Shown piece by piece: positions 26,743-35,668 of a stretch of DNA of 64,000 nt (the stretch's first letter is position 1; the number at the start of each line of letters is the position of its first letter). Under the pieces are notes generated by a model. That model was not told the DNA's origin. It worked only from the letters and a program-made list of their open reading frames with translations, and did not search any database. Position numbers and translations under genes: made by a program. Location of the stretch: contig JAUXUD010000033.1 in the NCBI GenBank assembly GCA_030680835.1, positions 1-64,000 on the forward strand, written 5' to 3'. This stretch comes from Bacteroidota bacterium (GTDB taxonomy: Bacteria; Bacteroidota; Bacteroidia; UKL13-3).

Positions 26743-28572
26743 GTGGGAAAACTGAAAAATCACAATTACAAAAAGTATCAATTATTAAAGGTATTTGTTG
26801 CACTGATTATACAGTTTTCTTTTGATTCTGTTTCCAGCTTATCCGCTCAAAATTACCCGCAGAATTACTTTCGTTACCCATTGGATTCATTACCCAATTT
26901 TATATCGCCTTTTGGGGTTTTGCGCGATAACCATTTTCACAGCGGAGCCGACTTAAGAACAAATCAAATGGAAGGATTGCCTGTATATGCTGCAGCTGAT
27001 GGGTATATAACCCGGATAAAAGTTCAAAGTATCGGATATGGAAAAGCCTTGTATATTGATCACCCGAATGATTATACAACCGTATACGGACATTTGCAGC
27101 AATACTATGGTGCCATTGCCGAATGGGTTCATAAATACCAGTATATAAACCAAACATTTGAGTTTGATAAAATTTTTTCGCGTCAGGTTTTATTGGTGAA
27201 AAAAGGAGATACCATTGGCTTTAGCGGAAACAGCGGAGGAAGTACGGGCCCGCATTTGCACTATGAAATAAGAGATACCAAAACCGAAAAAATACTCAAT
27301 CCGCTTTTTTTTGGAATGCCTTTGCACGACACCTTACCGCCTACAATAAAAAGCGTGCACATATACAAGTTTGTAACAGAAGGTTTGTTACTCAAAAAAC
27401 GTATATTACCTGTTGCAAAGCGACTCATTGTTTGTGATTCCTTTTGTGAATACAAAGATACTTTGTTGCTGGAACCCGACACTTATGGTATTGGAATAGA
27501 GGCATACGACTATATCCACAATGCCGAAGACGAAAAAGGAATTTACCAATACCAGTTGTGGCTGGATGGAAAGTTTGCCTTTCAGCATCAGATGGGGAAA
27601 TTTGCCTTTAATGAAAGTAAATTCATCAATGCACATATTGATTATCCTTATTATAAGCTTGAAAAATTACGAATACAAAAATGTTTTATTGACGATGGAA
27701 ATGAATTCAGGACCTATAAAACGGATGGGAATAAGGGCAGACTTATTTTGGATTCAAAACAAACCGGTTTTATAGAATTAGTTGTTACAGATTATAATAA
27801 AAACAAGTATACACTTAAAATACCTTACAGGTTAATACCGGCAAAAACAGATGAAGATATTGAAAAGTATAAATACGGAATCGTTGGAAAAAGAACGTTT
27901 TACCCTTTAAGGGCAAATTCAATCCGGAATGAAAATTTTCAGTTGTATATGGAGCCAAAATCCATTTACGATACCATCTATTATGATTTTGTAGAATTAG
28001 CTCCTGTTAAAAATGCATTATCACCCGTTTTTCGCATCCATCAATCTTCATCTCCGGTTCATAAACCTTTTGATATAGCCATTAAACCTGATGAATCTGC
28101 AAAAGTTTGGAAGGAAAAACTGTTGCTGGCATACTTTGATAAAAACGAAAAATATTTCCGTTCGGCCGGGGGTAGTTTTGAAAATGGTTTTGTTAGGGGA
28201 AAGGCATCGGTTTTTGGTTCCTATTTTGTTTGTATGGATACAGTTGCTCCCACAATAGAACAGATTTATATGGCCTGGGAAAATGGTATGCTTGATACCT
28301 TAAACTGGTATTTTGAAATTAAAGATAATTTTTCGGGCATTGCCAAATATGAGGGCTTTTATAACAACCAATGGATTTTACTGGATTTTGATGCGAAAAA
28401 TAACTTGTTAACCTATAAATTAGATGAAGTGTATTATGATGCACAAGAGGATTTAGATATTGCCTTAAAGCAAAATTTATCAATAGTTTTTCCTGAACTC
28501 ACAATACGTGTAACTGACAGAAAAGGAAATATAAATATCAATACCTTTCAACCCCTGAATTTTAAGAAATAA
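26743..28572 (+). CDS. Large exported M23-family peptidase
   Basis: 609 residues; GTG start at 26743. A signal peptide (about 13-36) precedes the LytM domain directly. Zinc ligands are His66 and Asp70 in FHSGADLR and HLH at about 171-173 (GPHLHYEI); YGHLQQYY is also present. The remaining about 400 residues form beta-rich domains that I do not recognise, a layout common in Bacteroidota M23 proteins. It likely cuts peptidoglycan stems in the periplasm. It probably shares a transcript with the FAH gene before and the peroxiredoxin gene after. Confidence 0.87.
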   Translation: MGKLKNHNYKKYQLLKVFVALIIQFSFDSVSSLSAQNYPQNYFRYPLDSLPNFISPFGVLRDNHFHSGADLRTNQMEGLPVYAAADGYITRIKVQSIGYGKALYIDHPNDYTTVYGHLQQYYGAIAEWVHKYQYINQTFEFDKIFSRQVLLVKKGDTIGFSGNSGGSTGPHLHYEIRDTKTEKILNPLFFGMPLHDTLPPTIKSVHIYKFVTEGLLLKKRILPVAKRLIVCDSFCEYKDTLLLEPDTYGIGIEAYDYIHNAEDEKGIYQYQLWLDGKFAFQHQMGKFAFNESKFINAHIDYPYYKLEKLRIQKCFIDDGNEFRTYKTDGNKGRLILDSKQTGFIELVVTDYNKNKYTLKIPYRLIPAKTDEDIEKYKYGIVGKRTFYPLRANSIRNENFQLYMEPKSIYDTIYYDFVELAPVKNALSPVFRIHQSSSPVHKPFDIAIKPDESAKVWKEKLLLAYFDKNEKYFRSAGGSFENGFVRGKASVFGSYFVCMDTVAPTIEQIYMAWENGMLDTLNWYFEIKDNFSGIAKYEGFYNNQWILLDFDAKNNLLTYKLDEVYYDAQEDLDIALKQNLSIVFPELTIRVTDRKGNININTFQPLNFKK

Positions 28573-28592
28573 GAAGTAGAAAAATAGAGATT

Positions 28593-29045
28593 ATGGCAAT
28601 AACATTAAAACCGGGCATGAAAGCACCCGCATTTCATGGGTATAATGAAAAAGGAGAAAAAATAAATCTGGCAGATTTTAAAGGGAAAAAACTGGTATTG
28701 TATTTTTATCCCAAAGACAATACACCCACATGCACTGAAGAAGCATGTAACTTGAGAGATAATTATCATTTATTTATCAAAAATGGATATTCAGTTTTGG
28801 GCATCAGCACCGACAGTATGAAGAAGCATCAAAACTTTATCAAAAAATTTAAACTGCCTTTTTCTTTAATCGCAGATGAGGATCACAGTATTTGTGACTT
28901 GTATGGAGTTTGGGATGAAAAAACACTTTTTGGCAGAAAATATATGGGCATTTTAAGAACTACTTTCGTAATAAATGAAAAAGGTAAAATTGAAAAGGTT
29001 ATTGAAAAGGTAACCTCTAAAACACATACCGCCCAATTAATATAA
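28593..29045 (+). CDS. bcp: Thioredoxin-dependent peroxiredoxin, BCP/PrxQ type
   Basis: 150 residues. The peroxidatic cysteine is Cys47 in PTCTEEAC and the second cysteine Cys52 follows five residues later, the atypical 2-Cys PrxQ arrangement. The length matches E. coli BCP (156). It reduces hydrogen peroxide and organic peroxides with thioredoxin in the cytoplasm. It lies 20 nt after the M23 gene and ends before a small hairpin-repeat cluster. Confidence 0.95.
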   Translation: MAITLKPGMKAPAFHGYNEKGEKINLADFKGKKLVLYFYPKDNTPTCTEEACNLRDNYHLFIKNGYSVLGISTDSMKKHQNFIKKFKLPFSLIADEDHSICDLYGVWDEKTLFGRKYMGILRTTFVINEKGKIEKVIEKVTSKTHTAQLI

Positions 29046-29057
29046 AACCACCCGTAA

Positions 29058-29116
29058 AGACGCGATTTATCGCGTCTCTACCGCGTCTTCCAATTTATCG
29101 CGTCTCTATATTTGAA
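29058..29116. repeat. Short GACGCG hairpin repeat cluster
   Basis: AGACGCGAT-TT-ATCGCGTCT forms a perfect hairpin (29058-29077). Partial copies follow (CCGCGTCTTC, then ATTTATCGCGTCTCTA). A diverged relative GCAGAGACGT/ACGTCTCTGC serves as a terminator at 31011-31043. It may end bcp and/or GT9 transcripts, which converge here. Confidence 0.75.
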
Positions 29117-29136
29117 CAATAGCTTTAAACAATTAA

Positions 29137-30207
29137 TTAAAAATGTCTGCCAACTGCATCCGCTATTTTTAACGCAGGCAATTCTTCCATGCAACTAATA
29201 CCATCAACACAGCTGCCTCTGTAAAAGCATTTGCATATTTTGTCGGGCATTACAATTTCACCTTTATTAAACAAGTCAAATTCATAGGGGTTAAAAATAT
29301 TATTCATCAAAATAATTTTTTTGCCAAGCGCCAGGGTAATATGCATTCCCATAGTAACCTGGGTAATTATTAAATGACATTGATTTACCAGATTGATAAA
29401 TTCAAACAGACTGTAATATCCCGGATAAAGTGCTCCGGAACGCTTTTGTATTTCTTTGTTACGGGCATCTTCTGCCTCACCACCAAGCAACAAAACAATC
29501 GCATCGGGATGTTGCAATTTAACCAGGGCAACCAGTTCCACCCATTTGTCAATGCTCCACAAGCGCGTGGTCCAGCGCCCGCCACAACCGGTATTCATGC
29601 CAATTATTTTTTTATCCTTTGGCAAATTCCAATGGTATCCTTTATCATCGTGGGTATCCATTAAATAAGGTTCGCCCTGATGTTCAAAGCCGCATATTTC
29701 AAATATTTCCTTTAAATAACTTTTGGTATTAGCCTGGCTGATATCATCAAACATTCCGGTTAAAAATTTGTGTAAGGCCAATTCATTGATGGGTTGAATT
29801 TCATTATCCTTCAAAACAAAACCAAACTTTTCTTTGGCATCCACAACTTTTAATAAAGCCCCTGCTTCCTTTTCCTTATCGAGGTTAATGGCAATGTCCC
29901 ACGAAGCATTTTGGGCGTACATGATTGAATTATGATCCCATTTCAATATTTCATCTATCTGTGAAGAAGGCAAAATATCAGGTGTCCAGGTGAGCCAGGT
30001 AATTTTACAATTTGGGTAAAGGGCTTTATATTTTACTACCAGAGGGGTTGTTCTGATTACATCTCCAATAGCGCCGAGTTTAATAATCAGAATGCGTTTT
30101 GAAACCTTTTCGTAAGCCGGACAATCATCACAGTGATAACCGAATTGTTTGTGGGGTTTGCAAGGAATATGTCCTTTAAAAAAGAGGCAATCAGCTTTAT
30201 AATTCAT
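29137..30207 (-). CDS. Glycosyltransferase family 9 protein (heptosyltransferase-like) with Cys motifs
   Basis: 356 residues. The GT9 core begins RILIIKLGAIGDVIRTTPLV (about 38-57). The donor-site region has GMNTGCGGRWTTRLW (about 201-215) and ITQVTMGMHIALALG-like sequence near 285. Extra cysteine clusters occur at the N-terminus (C7, C16, C26, C29; CDDCPAYE) and C-terminus (CKCFYRGSC then SCMEEL), which could bind a metal. GT9 enzymes add heptose to LPS, but the Cys-bearing subgroup is uncharacterised to my knowledge. It is a single minus-strand gene. Confidence 0.85.
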   Translation of the reverse strand: MNYKADCLFFKGHIPCKPHKQFGYHCDDCPAYEKVSKRILIIKLGAIGDVIRTTPLVVKYKALYPNCKITWLTWTPDILPSSQIDEILKWDHNSIMYAQNASWDIAINLDKEKEAGALLKVVDAKEKFGFVLKDNEIQPINELALHKFLTGMFDDISQANTKSYLKEIFEICGFEHQGEPYLMDTHDDKGYHWNLPKDKKIIGMNTGCGGRWTTRLWSIDKWVELVALVKLQHPDAIVLLLGGEAEDARNKEIQKRSGALYPGYYSLFEFINLVNQCHLIITQVTMGMHITLALGKKIILMNNIFNPYEFDLFNKGEIVMPDKICKCFYRGSCVDGISCMEELPALKIADAVGRHF

Positions 30208-30406
30208 GTCTTTTTAATGGTGGTTTTAACAGATTTGTCAAAACTTAAATCTGTCAGCTAAAAAGGCAAACCTAAGTTTTAGATACTAAAAAGGCAATTT
30301 TACAATAAAATAACCCCATTTTTGCAAACGCATGTACATTTTGTCAGTCTCAAAAACTTTGGATGTTTATTTGTATCTTGCATCAAACATAAATTAAAAA
30401 ATAACA

Positions 30407-30997
30407 ATGAAAAAAGGAACAATTATTCTTTTAGCAGTAGTAGGTGTTTTATTATTGCTGGCGTTCAATGGTTGTGGTGGTTACAATAACATGGTTTCAA
30501 AACAGGAAGCAGTTAGCTCTTCGTGGGCACAGGTAGAAAACGTATACCAAAGACGTTCTGACCTGATACCCAACCTGGTTGCCACAGTTAAGGGAGTTGC
30601 AAATTTTGAACAAAAAACATTAACCGATGTAATTCAGGCGCGTGCAAATGCTTCCCAAATTAAAGTAGATGCCAGCAAACTAAATCCTGAGCAAATTCAA
30701 AAGTTTCAGGCTTCGCAAGGAGAACTGAGCCAGGCTTTGGGCCGTTTAATGGTTGTAGCCGAGCAATATCCACAGTTAAAAGCTACACAGAATTTTCTGG
30801 AATTACAATCACAACTGGAAGGTACTGAGAACCGCATTACAGTTGAACGTCAGAAATTTAACGATATCGTGAAAGACTATAATGCGTATATCAGAAAATT
30901 CCCACAAGTACTTTATGCAGGAATATTCGGCTTTGAGAAAAAAGGTTATTTTGAAGCAACTGCGGGTTCTGATAAGGCACCTGAAGTTAAATTTTAA
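30407..30997 (+). CDS. lemA: LemA family protein
   Basis: 196 residues. An N-terminal hydrophobic helix (about 4-22) is followed by a long helical domain with the family pattern VSKQEAVSSSWAQVENVYQR and RRSDLIPNLVATVKG. A Cys in the helix (FNGCGGYN) could be a lipobox. LemA proteins are membrane-anchored coiled-coil proteins of uncertain role. They very often sit beside TPM-domain proteins, as here, which suggests they work together at the envelope. Confidence 0.93.
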   Translation: MKKGTIILLAVVGVLLLLAFNGCGGYNNMVSKQEAVSSSWAQVENVYQRRSDLIPNLVATVKGVANFEQKTLTDVIQARANASQIKVDASKLNPEQIQKFQASQGELSQALGRLMVVAEQYPQLKATQNFLELQSQLEGTENRITVERQKFNDIVKDYNAYIRKFPQVLYAGIFGFEKKGYFEATAGSDKAPEVKF

Positions 30998-31010
30998 TAT
31001 TGTCAATATT

Positions 31011-31043
31011 GCAGAGACGTAATGTTCACGTCTCTGCTTTTTT
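31011..31043 (+). terminator. Terminator after lemA
   Basis: GCAGAGACGT and ACGTCTCTGC form a perfect 10-bp stem with a 7-nt loop followed by six T, 13 nt after the stop. Read-through to the TPM genes may be partial. Confidence 0.8.
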
Positions 31044-31076
31044 ATTTCGATACAGGTTTCCGAAATTACAAATCGC

Positions 31077-31523
31077 ATGTCAAAAGATTTATTTTCTGTT
31101 GAGGACCAGGCCCAAATTATAGAAGCCATAAAATTGGCGGAAATGCAAACCTCGGGTGAGATCAGGGTACATATTGAGCCCAATTGCAAAGGTGAACCGA
31201 TGGACAGGGCATTGGAGGTTTTTGCCGAATTGAATATGCACTCAACTGCACTTAAAAACGGAGTTTTGATTTATCTGGCAACAGCCGACAAAAAATTTGC
31301 CATTATTGGAGATAAAGGCATTCATGAAAAGGTGCACGATTCATTTTGGAATGAGGAAAAAGAATTGTTAAAAGAACATTTTTCAAAAGGTGAATTTACC
31401 TTGGGATTGACAAAAGCAATTTATAAAGTTGGAGAAAAATTAAAGTTGCATTTCCTCTATCAGTCTGATGATACCGACGAATTAAGCAATGATATTTCTT
31501 TTGGAGGGAAAGCTGATGCGTAA
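31077..31523 (+). CDS. TPM domain protein, cytoplasmic short form
   Basis: 148 residues. The TPM (TLP18.3/Psb32/MOLO-1) domain begins with ETSGEIRVHIEP-like sequence (about 23-35) and continues with KNGVLIYLATADKKFAIIGDKGIHEKV. No signal peptide. TPM domains occur in photosystem repair proteins and in bacterial membrane stress loci; the biochemical role is unclear. Its stop overlaps the start of the second TPM gene by 8 nt. Confidence 0.85.
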   Translation: MSKDLFSVEDQAQIIEAIKLAEMQTSGEIRVHIEPNCKGEPMDRALEVFAELNMHSTALKNGVLIYLATADKKFAIIGDKGIHEKVHDSFWNEEKELLKEHFSKGEFTLGLTKAIYKVGEKLKLHFLYQSDDTDELSNDISFGGKADA

Positions 31524-32256
31524 ACTATTCTTACTGTTATTAACCGTTTTTACGGTTCTGAATGCTTCTGCCAAAGAACTGCCTGCAGCACCCAATCCCC
31601 CTAAGCTTGTAAATGATTTTACAGGCACGTTATCTGCACAGGAAATCCAGATGCTTGAGTCAAAATTATTGGCTTACAGTGATTCAACCTCAACCCAGAT
31701 TGCAATTGTAATTGAAAGCAGTTTGGAAGGCGAAGTTGCTTTTGACTATAGTCAGCGTTTGGCCCAGAGCTGGCAAATTGGACAAAAAGGAAAAAACAAT
31801 GGTCTGCTTATTTACATTGCCATTGATGACCATAAAATTTGGATTCAGAGCGGTTATGGTATGGAGGGGACTATTACGGATGCATTATCAAAACGTATTA
31901 TTGAAGAAAACATAAAACCGTATTTCAAACAAAAACAATACTATCAGGGATTGGATGAAGCCACAGGCATTATTATGAGGGCGGCTTCGGGTGAATACAT
32001 TAACGACCAGCCCCGTAAAAAAGGCAAAAAGGACACTTCAATCGGGACCATCATTTTTTTTATTATCATTGTTGTAATTGTAGGTTTGTTCAGCAATAAG
32101 GGAGGCGGAAGAGGGCGACGCGTTCATGGAGGAATGAGTCCGTTTTTCGGTACATTTGGCAGTGGTGGATTTAGCAGCGGCGGCGGTGGCGGAGGTGGAT
32201 TTGGCGGCTTTGGCGGGGGTGGATTTGGCGGTGGCGGTGCAGGAGGCAGCTGGTAA
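31516..32256 (+). CDS. Exported TPM domain protein with Gly-rich tail (YgcG family)
   Basis: 246 residues from ATG 31516, chosen because a strong GGAGGG Shine-Dalgarno-like sequence sits 7 nt upstream and a signal peptide follows at once (MRKLFLLLLTVFTVLNASA). The TPM domain spans about 30-150, a transmembrane helix about 175-193, and a Gly/Ser-rich tail about 195-246 (GGFGGFGGGGFGG). The orientation places TPM in the periplasm. It is part of the lemA-TPM-TPM cluster. Confidence 0.88.
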   Translation: MRKLFLLLLTVFTVLNASAKELPAAPNPPKLVNDFTGTLSAQEIQMLESKLLAYSDSTSTQIAIVIESSLEGEVAFDYSQRLAQSWQIGQKGKNNGLLIYIAIDDHKIWIQSGYGMEGTITDALSKRIIEENIKPYFKQKQYYQGLDEATGIIMRAASGEYINDQPRKKGKKDTSIGTIIFFIIIVVIVGLFSNKGGGRGRRVHGGMSPFFGTFGSGGFSSGGGGGGGFGGFGGGGFGGGGAGGSW

Positions 32257-32266
32257 AGAGTCTGGC

Positions 32267-33559
32267 TTATTTATGTTCCGCTTTCAGGTAAGCTCTCAGA
32301 AATTCATTCGGCTTCAACCCATATTTTATTACGAGCCTTCTTTTGTTAAGCCATAAACTTTGCGGCACACTGTTTATTCCCATCTTTATACTCAATTCTT
32401 TTCCTCCGTATGCCAGTAAATAATTGGGCTTTGCATCGGTTCCAAAAATCCTTAACTCGTAACTCTTGTTTACATACAAAACGCAGATTACTTTTAATTT
32501 ATTGGTATCCAAATCTGCAATCTGCCTTAACAATAAAGTGTCTGATTTAAAATTTTTGCTGGTTTTGCTCCCGAAATAAATATACACCTGCTTTCTGCGG
32601 TATTTGTTCAGTTTAAATTTTTCACCCCTGGCCAAAGTAAATTTAATTTTTGGAACCTTTTTCCCCACTTTAATCCGCCCAAATTGAACCTCATCATTAC
32701 TGGCTTTTATCTTAATAAATTTACCAAAAGGATCGGCTTCAATGATTTGGTATAACCTGCCGTTCTTCTCAAAATAATTATTCTTGCCTTTTTTATTGAA
32801 TACAACAAAATTTAAAGGGTTGGTAGCATCCAATACCGTGTCATTTGTGTTCACAAAAATTACCTTATCGGTATCTGCATCATTATATAATCCATTTGAA
32901 TTTGCATCATAAAGTGCAATTTTAAACGACTCTTCATTAAGTTTTACATGACCCACCCGTGCGATATATCTTTGTTCCCGGTAAGTATATTCAAGTCCTA
33001 CAAATTTACGGCCTTTATACACCATGTGATAATACTCATCCATTTGCTTTTTAAATTCAAACTTTTGACCAAAAAGCCTATTTCTTGAAAGCACTACTTT
33101 AATTTTACCTTCCGGAAAACTGATATTTGAAAATTCAATTTCTACTCCGGGTTCATCAAAGTACGGGAGACTATATTTAGGGTCATCGGTAAAATCGAAG
33201 TTTTGGTTAAAATCAATATAAAGCTGCGGTTGTTTGTGGTAGGGATTACAAACCAATACAGTTACATAACCGGGATTAAATTGGTTTTTGGAGCCGGTAA
33301 AAAAAATATTCCCATAGGTATAGTCTTTATAACCATGAGGTTTTTTTATAATAATGGGTAAGGCAGGCCGGGTCCCTTCAAAATCCATACTCAGAATAGT
33401 ATCTTTTTGTACATGAAAAAGAGGTAAAGTAATCTGGTATTTGTCAAAGCGGTCGTCTTTGGCATAATTTAATAAAGGTATAGTTAAAACACTATCGGTT
33501 TGAGCCAACAGGTGTATTGAAAAAAAAATGAATCCAATAATCAGGAATGCTTTTTTCAT
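32267..33559 (-). CDS. Exported protein with cysteine-less thioredoxin-like C-terminal domain
   Basis: 430 residues from ATG 33559 (MKKAFLIIGFIFFSIHLLAQ is a clear signal peptide). Longer in-frame starts would run through the terminator upstream and are rejected. The N-terminal about 250 residues are beta-rich and unfamiliar. The C-terminal about 125 residues resemble a TlpA-like thioredoxin fold (VPKIKFTLARGEKFKLNKYR, QVYIYFGSKTSKNF, SVPQSLWLNKRRLVIKYGLK), including a VPQS segment in place of cis-Pro. The CxxC position reads SKTS with no cysteine, so redox activity is not expected. Function unknown. Confidence 0.75.
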   Translation of the reverse strand: MKKAFLIIGFIFFSIHLLAQTDSVLTIPLLNYAKDDRFDKYQITLPLFHVQKDTILSMDFEGTRPALPIIIKKPHGYKDYTYGNIFFTGSKNQFNPGYVTVLVCNPYHKQPQLYIDFNQNFDFTDDPKYSLPYFDEPGVEIEFSNISFPEGKIKVVLSRNRLFGQKFEFKKQMDEYYHMVYKGRKFVGLEYTYREQRYIARVGHVKLNEESFKIALYDANSNGLYNDADTDKVIFVNTNDTVLDATNPLNFVVFNKKGKNNYFEKNGRLYQIIEADPFGKFIKIKASNDEVQFGRIKVGKKVPKIKFTLARGEKFKLNKYRRKQVYIYFGSKTSKNFKSDTLLLRQIADLDTNKLKVICVLYVNKSYELRIFGTDAKPNYLLAYGGKELSIKMGINSVPQSLWLNKRRLVIKYGLKPNEFLRAYLKAEHK

Positions 33560-33565
33560 AAAAAT

Positions 33566-33602
33566 AAAAAAATCCCGGTGCATAAAACCGACCGGGATTT
33601 TT
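33566..33602 (-). terminator. Terminator between peroxiredoxin gene and downstream gene
   Basis: AAAAATCCCGGT pairs with ACCGGGATTTTT, with A and T tracts on both sides. On the minus strand it lies just after the stop of the 2-Cys peroxiredoxin gene. Confidence 0.88.
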
Positions 33603-33617
33603 AATGTATAATGATGG

Positions 33618-34262
33618 TTAATGTGTACCCAGATAATGTGCAACTCCTTCGGCTGTTGCCGACATGGCTTCTTTTCCCTTTTCCCAGTTTGCAGGGCACA
33701 CTTCGCCTTTGTCTTCGTAAAACTGCAAAGCATCAATCATGCGCAAAGCCTCGTCAATATTTCTTCCCAGAGGCATATCATTCACAACCTGATGACGAAC
33801 GATTCCTTCTTTATCGATCAGAAACAAACCGCGATATGCCACTGCATTTTCTCCCAAATCGCCAATCCAAATGAGCTCGTTTGATTCGTTATAATCATAA
33901 CGGCCGGCCAAAACGCCAAAGTTTGTTGCAATGGTTTTATTTACATCGGCAACCATCGGATAGGCTACACCCTGTATGCCTCCGTCGTTTTTAGGCGTAT
34001 TTAACCACGCCCAGTGCGAAAATTTACTATCGATGGAACAGGCAACTACCTGAACATTTCTTGCTTCAAAATCGGCAATACGATCCTGAAATGCGATGAT
34101 TTCTGTTGGACATACAAAGGTAAAATCCAATGGATAAAAATAGAACAATACATGCTTTTTGCCTATGTACTGATTTAAAGAAAAGTTCTCTTCAAACTCA
34201 CCACCGTTTACCACGGCGTCAGCGCTGAACAGAGGCGCTTTTTTTCCTACTAACATTGTCAT
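33618..34262 (-). CDS. Typical 2-Cys peroxiredoxin (AhpC/TSA family)
   Basis: 214 residues from ATG 34262 (MTMLVGKKAPLF); ATG 34256 is also possible. The peroxidatic Cys51 is in DFTFVCPTE and the resolving Cys near 189 is in GEVCPANW. The C-terminal tail after it is the typical dimer-swapping part. A slightly long insert (YDYNESNELIWIGDLGEN) sits before YRGLFLID. It reduces peroxides with thioredoxin or AhpF-like partners. Followed by its own terminator. Confidence 0.93.
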   Translation of the reverse strand: MTMLVGKKAPLFSADAVVNGGEFEENFSLNQYIGKKHVLFYFYPLDFTFVCPTEIIAFQDRIADFEARNVQVVACSIDSKFSHWAWLNTPKNDGGIQGVAYPMVADVNKTIATNFGVLAGRYDYNESNELIWIGDLGENAVAYRGLFLIDKEGIVRHQVVNDMPLGRNIDEALRMIDALQFYEDKGEVCPANWEKGKEAMSATAEGVAHYLGTH

Positions 34263-34391
34263 ACTGATAATTTTTATTTTTTTAAATTTTTGTTTTTTTA
34301 GAGCCAGGCTCTGCAACATTTATAATTTGAACCTGTGAAATTAATTATTTTAAGGTCAATAACACAAATAGAGTCAAGAATCATGATAATT

Positions 34392-35612
34392 TTATGTTTT
34401 AAATAAAATACTGCTATCTCCAAAGCTTAAAAACCTGTAGCTGTTCCCGAGTGCATGGGCATATATTTGAGTCCAGTCATTTCCTGCCCATGCAGCAATC
34501 AGAAGCAACAAAGTGCTGTTGGGTTGATGAAAATTAGTAATTAATATATCTGAAACTTTAAAATCATATCCGGGGGCAATTAAAATTTGAGTTTGTCCGG
34601 TTAGTTCCTGTTTTTCGTTTTCAATCAGGTTAATGATCACAGCATTAAATGCATCAATAGCTAAATAGTTACCGGGTAACTGGTAAACCTCCCATTGTTT
34701 TAATTGCAGTATGGGTTCAGTTTGTATTTTGCTTAGCAATTTTACGCCATGCCAGTATATGCTTTCCAGTGTTCTTAATGATGTAGTTCCTACCGGAATA
34801 ACTTTTCTCTTTTTCTCTAAAGCTTTTTTAATATTAACGAGTGTTTCAATACTTACAAAAACAGTTTCACTATGCATTTCATGGTGTTCCAAAATTTGAG
34901 ATTTCACGGGTTTAAATGTACCCGCTCCCACATGAAGTGTAAGTCCGGTTGACTTGATTTTTTTCATTTTGAGTTGTTCAAGAACCGTATCGGTAAAGTG
35001 CAAACCTGCCGTGGGGGAAGCCACTGAACCTTCTTTTTTTGCAAATATAGTTTGATAATTGATTTCGTCAGCTTCTGTAACATCCCGGTTCAGATAGGGT
35101 GGAATTGGTAAAAGCCCTGCTATACTCAATACTTCTGCAAAATGCAGGGTTTCATCATCCCACGAAAAACGAACCGTAAAATTCTCCTGACTTTGAGCTG
35201 TCAACTCAGCGTTTAAAATGAAGGTTTTATCATGAAAGAAAATTTCTTTCTGCAAAATCTCGCCTTTCCATCTTTTTGCATTTCCAACCATACAGTTCCA
35301 GTTGCAGGTACGGGTTGAACCTAAGGCTTGCTTATAATTGCCCGAAACAGGTTCAAGGCAGAATATTTCTATCTGTGTTCCGCTAATTTTTTGAAAGACA
35401 ATGCGGGCATGAATCACTTTGCTATTGTTAAACACCAATAGCGATTTTTCAGGCAAAATTCGGGGTAAATCATAAAAATGTTTATCGCTGATACTGCCAT
35501 TTTTATATAGTAATAACTTACTTTGGTCGCGTTGATCTAATGGAAACTTTGCAATTTTATCCTCAGGTAAGTGATAAGAATAATCACTTATTGAAATATT
35601 TTTTGGGTTCAT
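34392..35612 (-). CDS. queA: tRNA preQ1(34) S-adenosylmethionine ribosyltransferase-isomerase QueA
   Basis: 406 residues. Family signatures: YHLPEDKIAKFPLDQRDQSK at the start, GSVASPTAGLHFT and LHVGAGTFKPV in the core, and TNFHQPNSTLLLLIAAW near the end. QueA transfers ribose from SAM to preQ1 in tRNA anticodons, the penultimate step to queuosine. The length is at the long end of the family, as usual in Bacteroidota. No other queuosine genes are nearby. Confidence 0.96.
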   Translation of the reverse strand: MNPKNISISDYSYHLPEDKIAKFPLDQRDQSKLLLYKNGSISDKHFYDLPRILPEKSLLVFNNSKVIHARIVFQKISGTQIEIFCLEPVSGNYKQALGSTRTCNWNCMVGNAKRWKGEILQKEIFFHDKTFILNAELTAQSQENFTVRFSWDDETLHFAEVLSIAGLLPIPPYLNRDVTEADEINYQTIFAKKEGSVASPTAGLHFTDTVLEQLKMKKIKSTGLTLHVGAGTFKPVKSQILEHHEMHSETVFVSIETLVNIKKALEKKRKVIPVGTTSLRTLESIYWHGVKLLSKIQTEPILQLKQWEVYQLPGNYLAIDAFNAVIINLIENEKQELTGQTQILIAPGYDFKVSDILITNFHQPNSTLLLLIAAWAGNDWTQIYAHALGNSYRFLSFGDSSILFKT

Positions 35613-35668
35613 TTTATTCAGGCTTGCGTAAATTAGTAAAGGTTTTTGTTTTATCTGAATAATAAGGA

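Noticed and set aside
29046-29136. tRNA or other structured RNA gene
   Set aside because: The GACGCG hairpins are simple repeats without cloverleaf or conserved tRNA boxes.
32257-32275. Another start of the 125-bp palindrome (AGAGTCTGG after a stop)
   Set aside because: Similarity ends after 9 bases; no palindrome is formed.
33560-33736. N-terminal extension of the cysteine-less thioredoxin-like protein
   Set aside because: It would run through a strong terminator and the 3' end of the peroxiredoxin gene; a good signal peptide starts at 33559.
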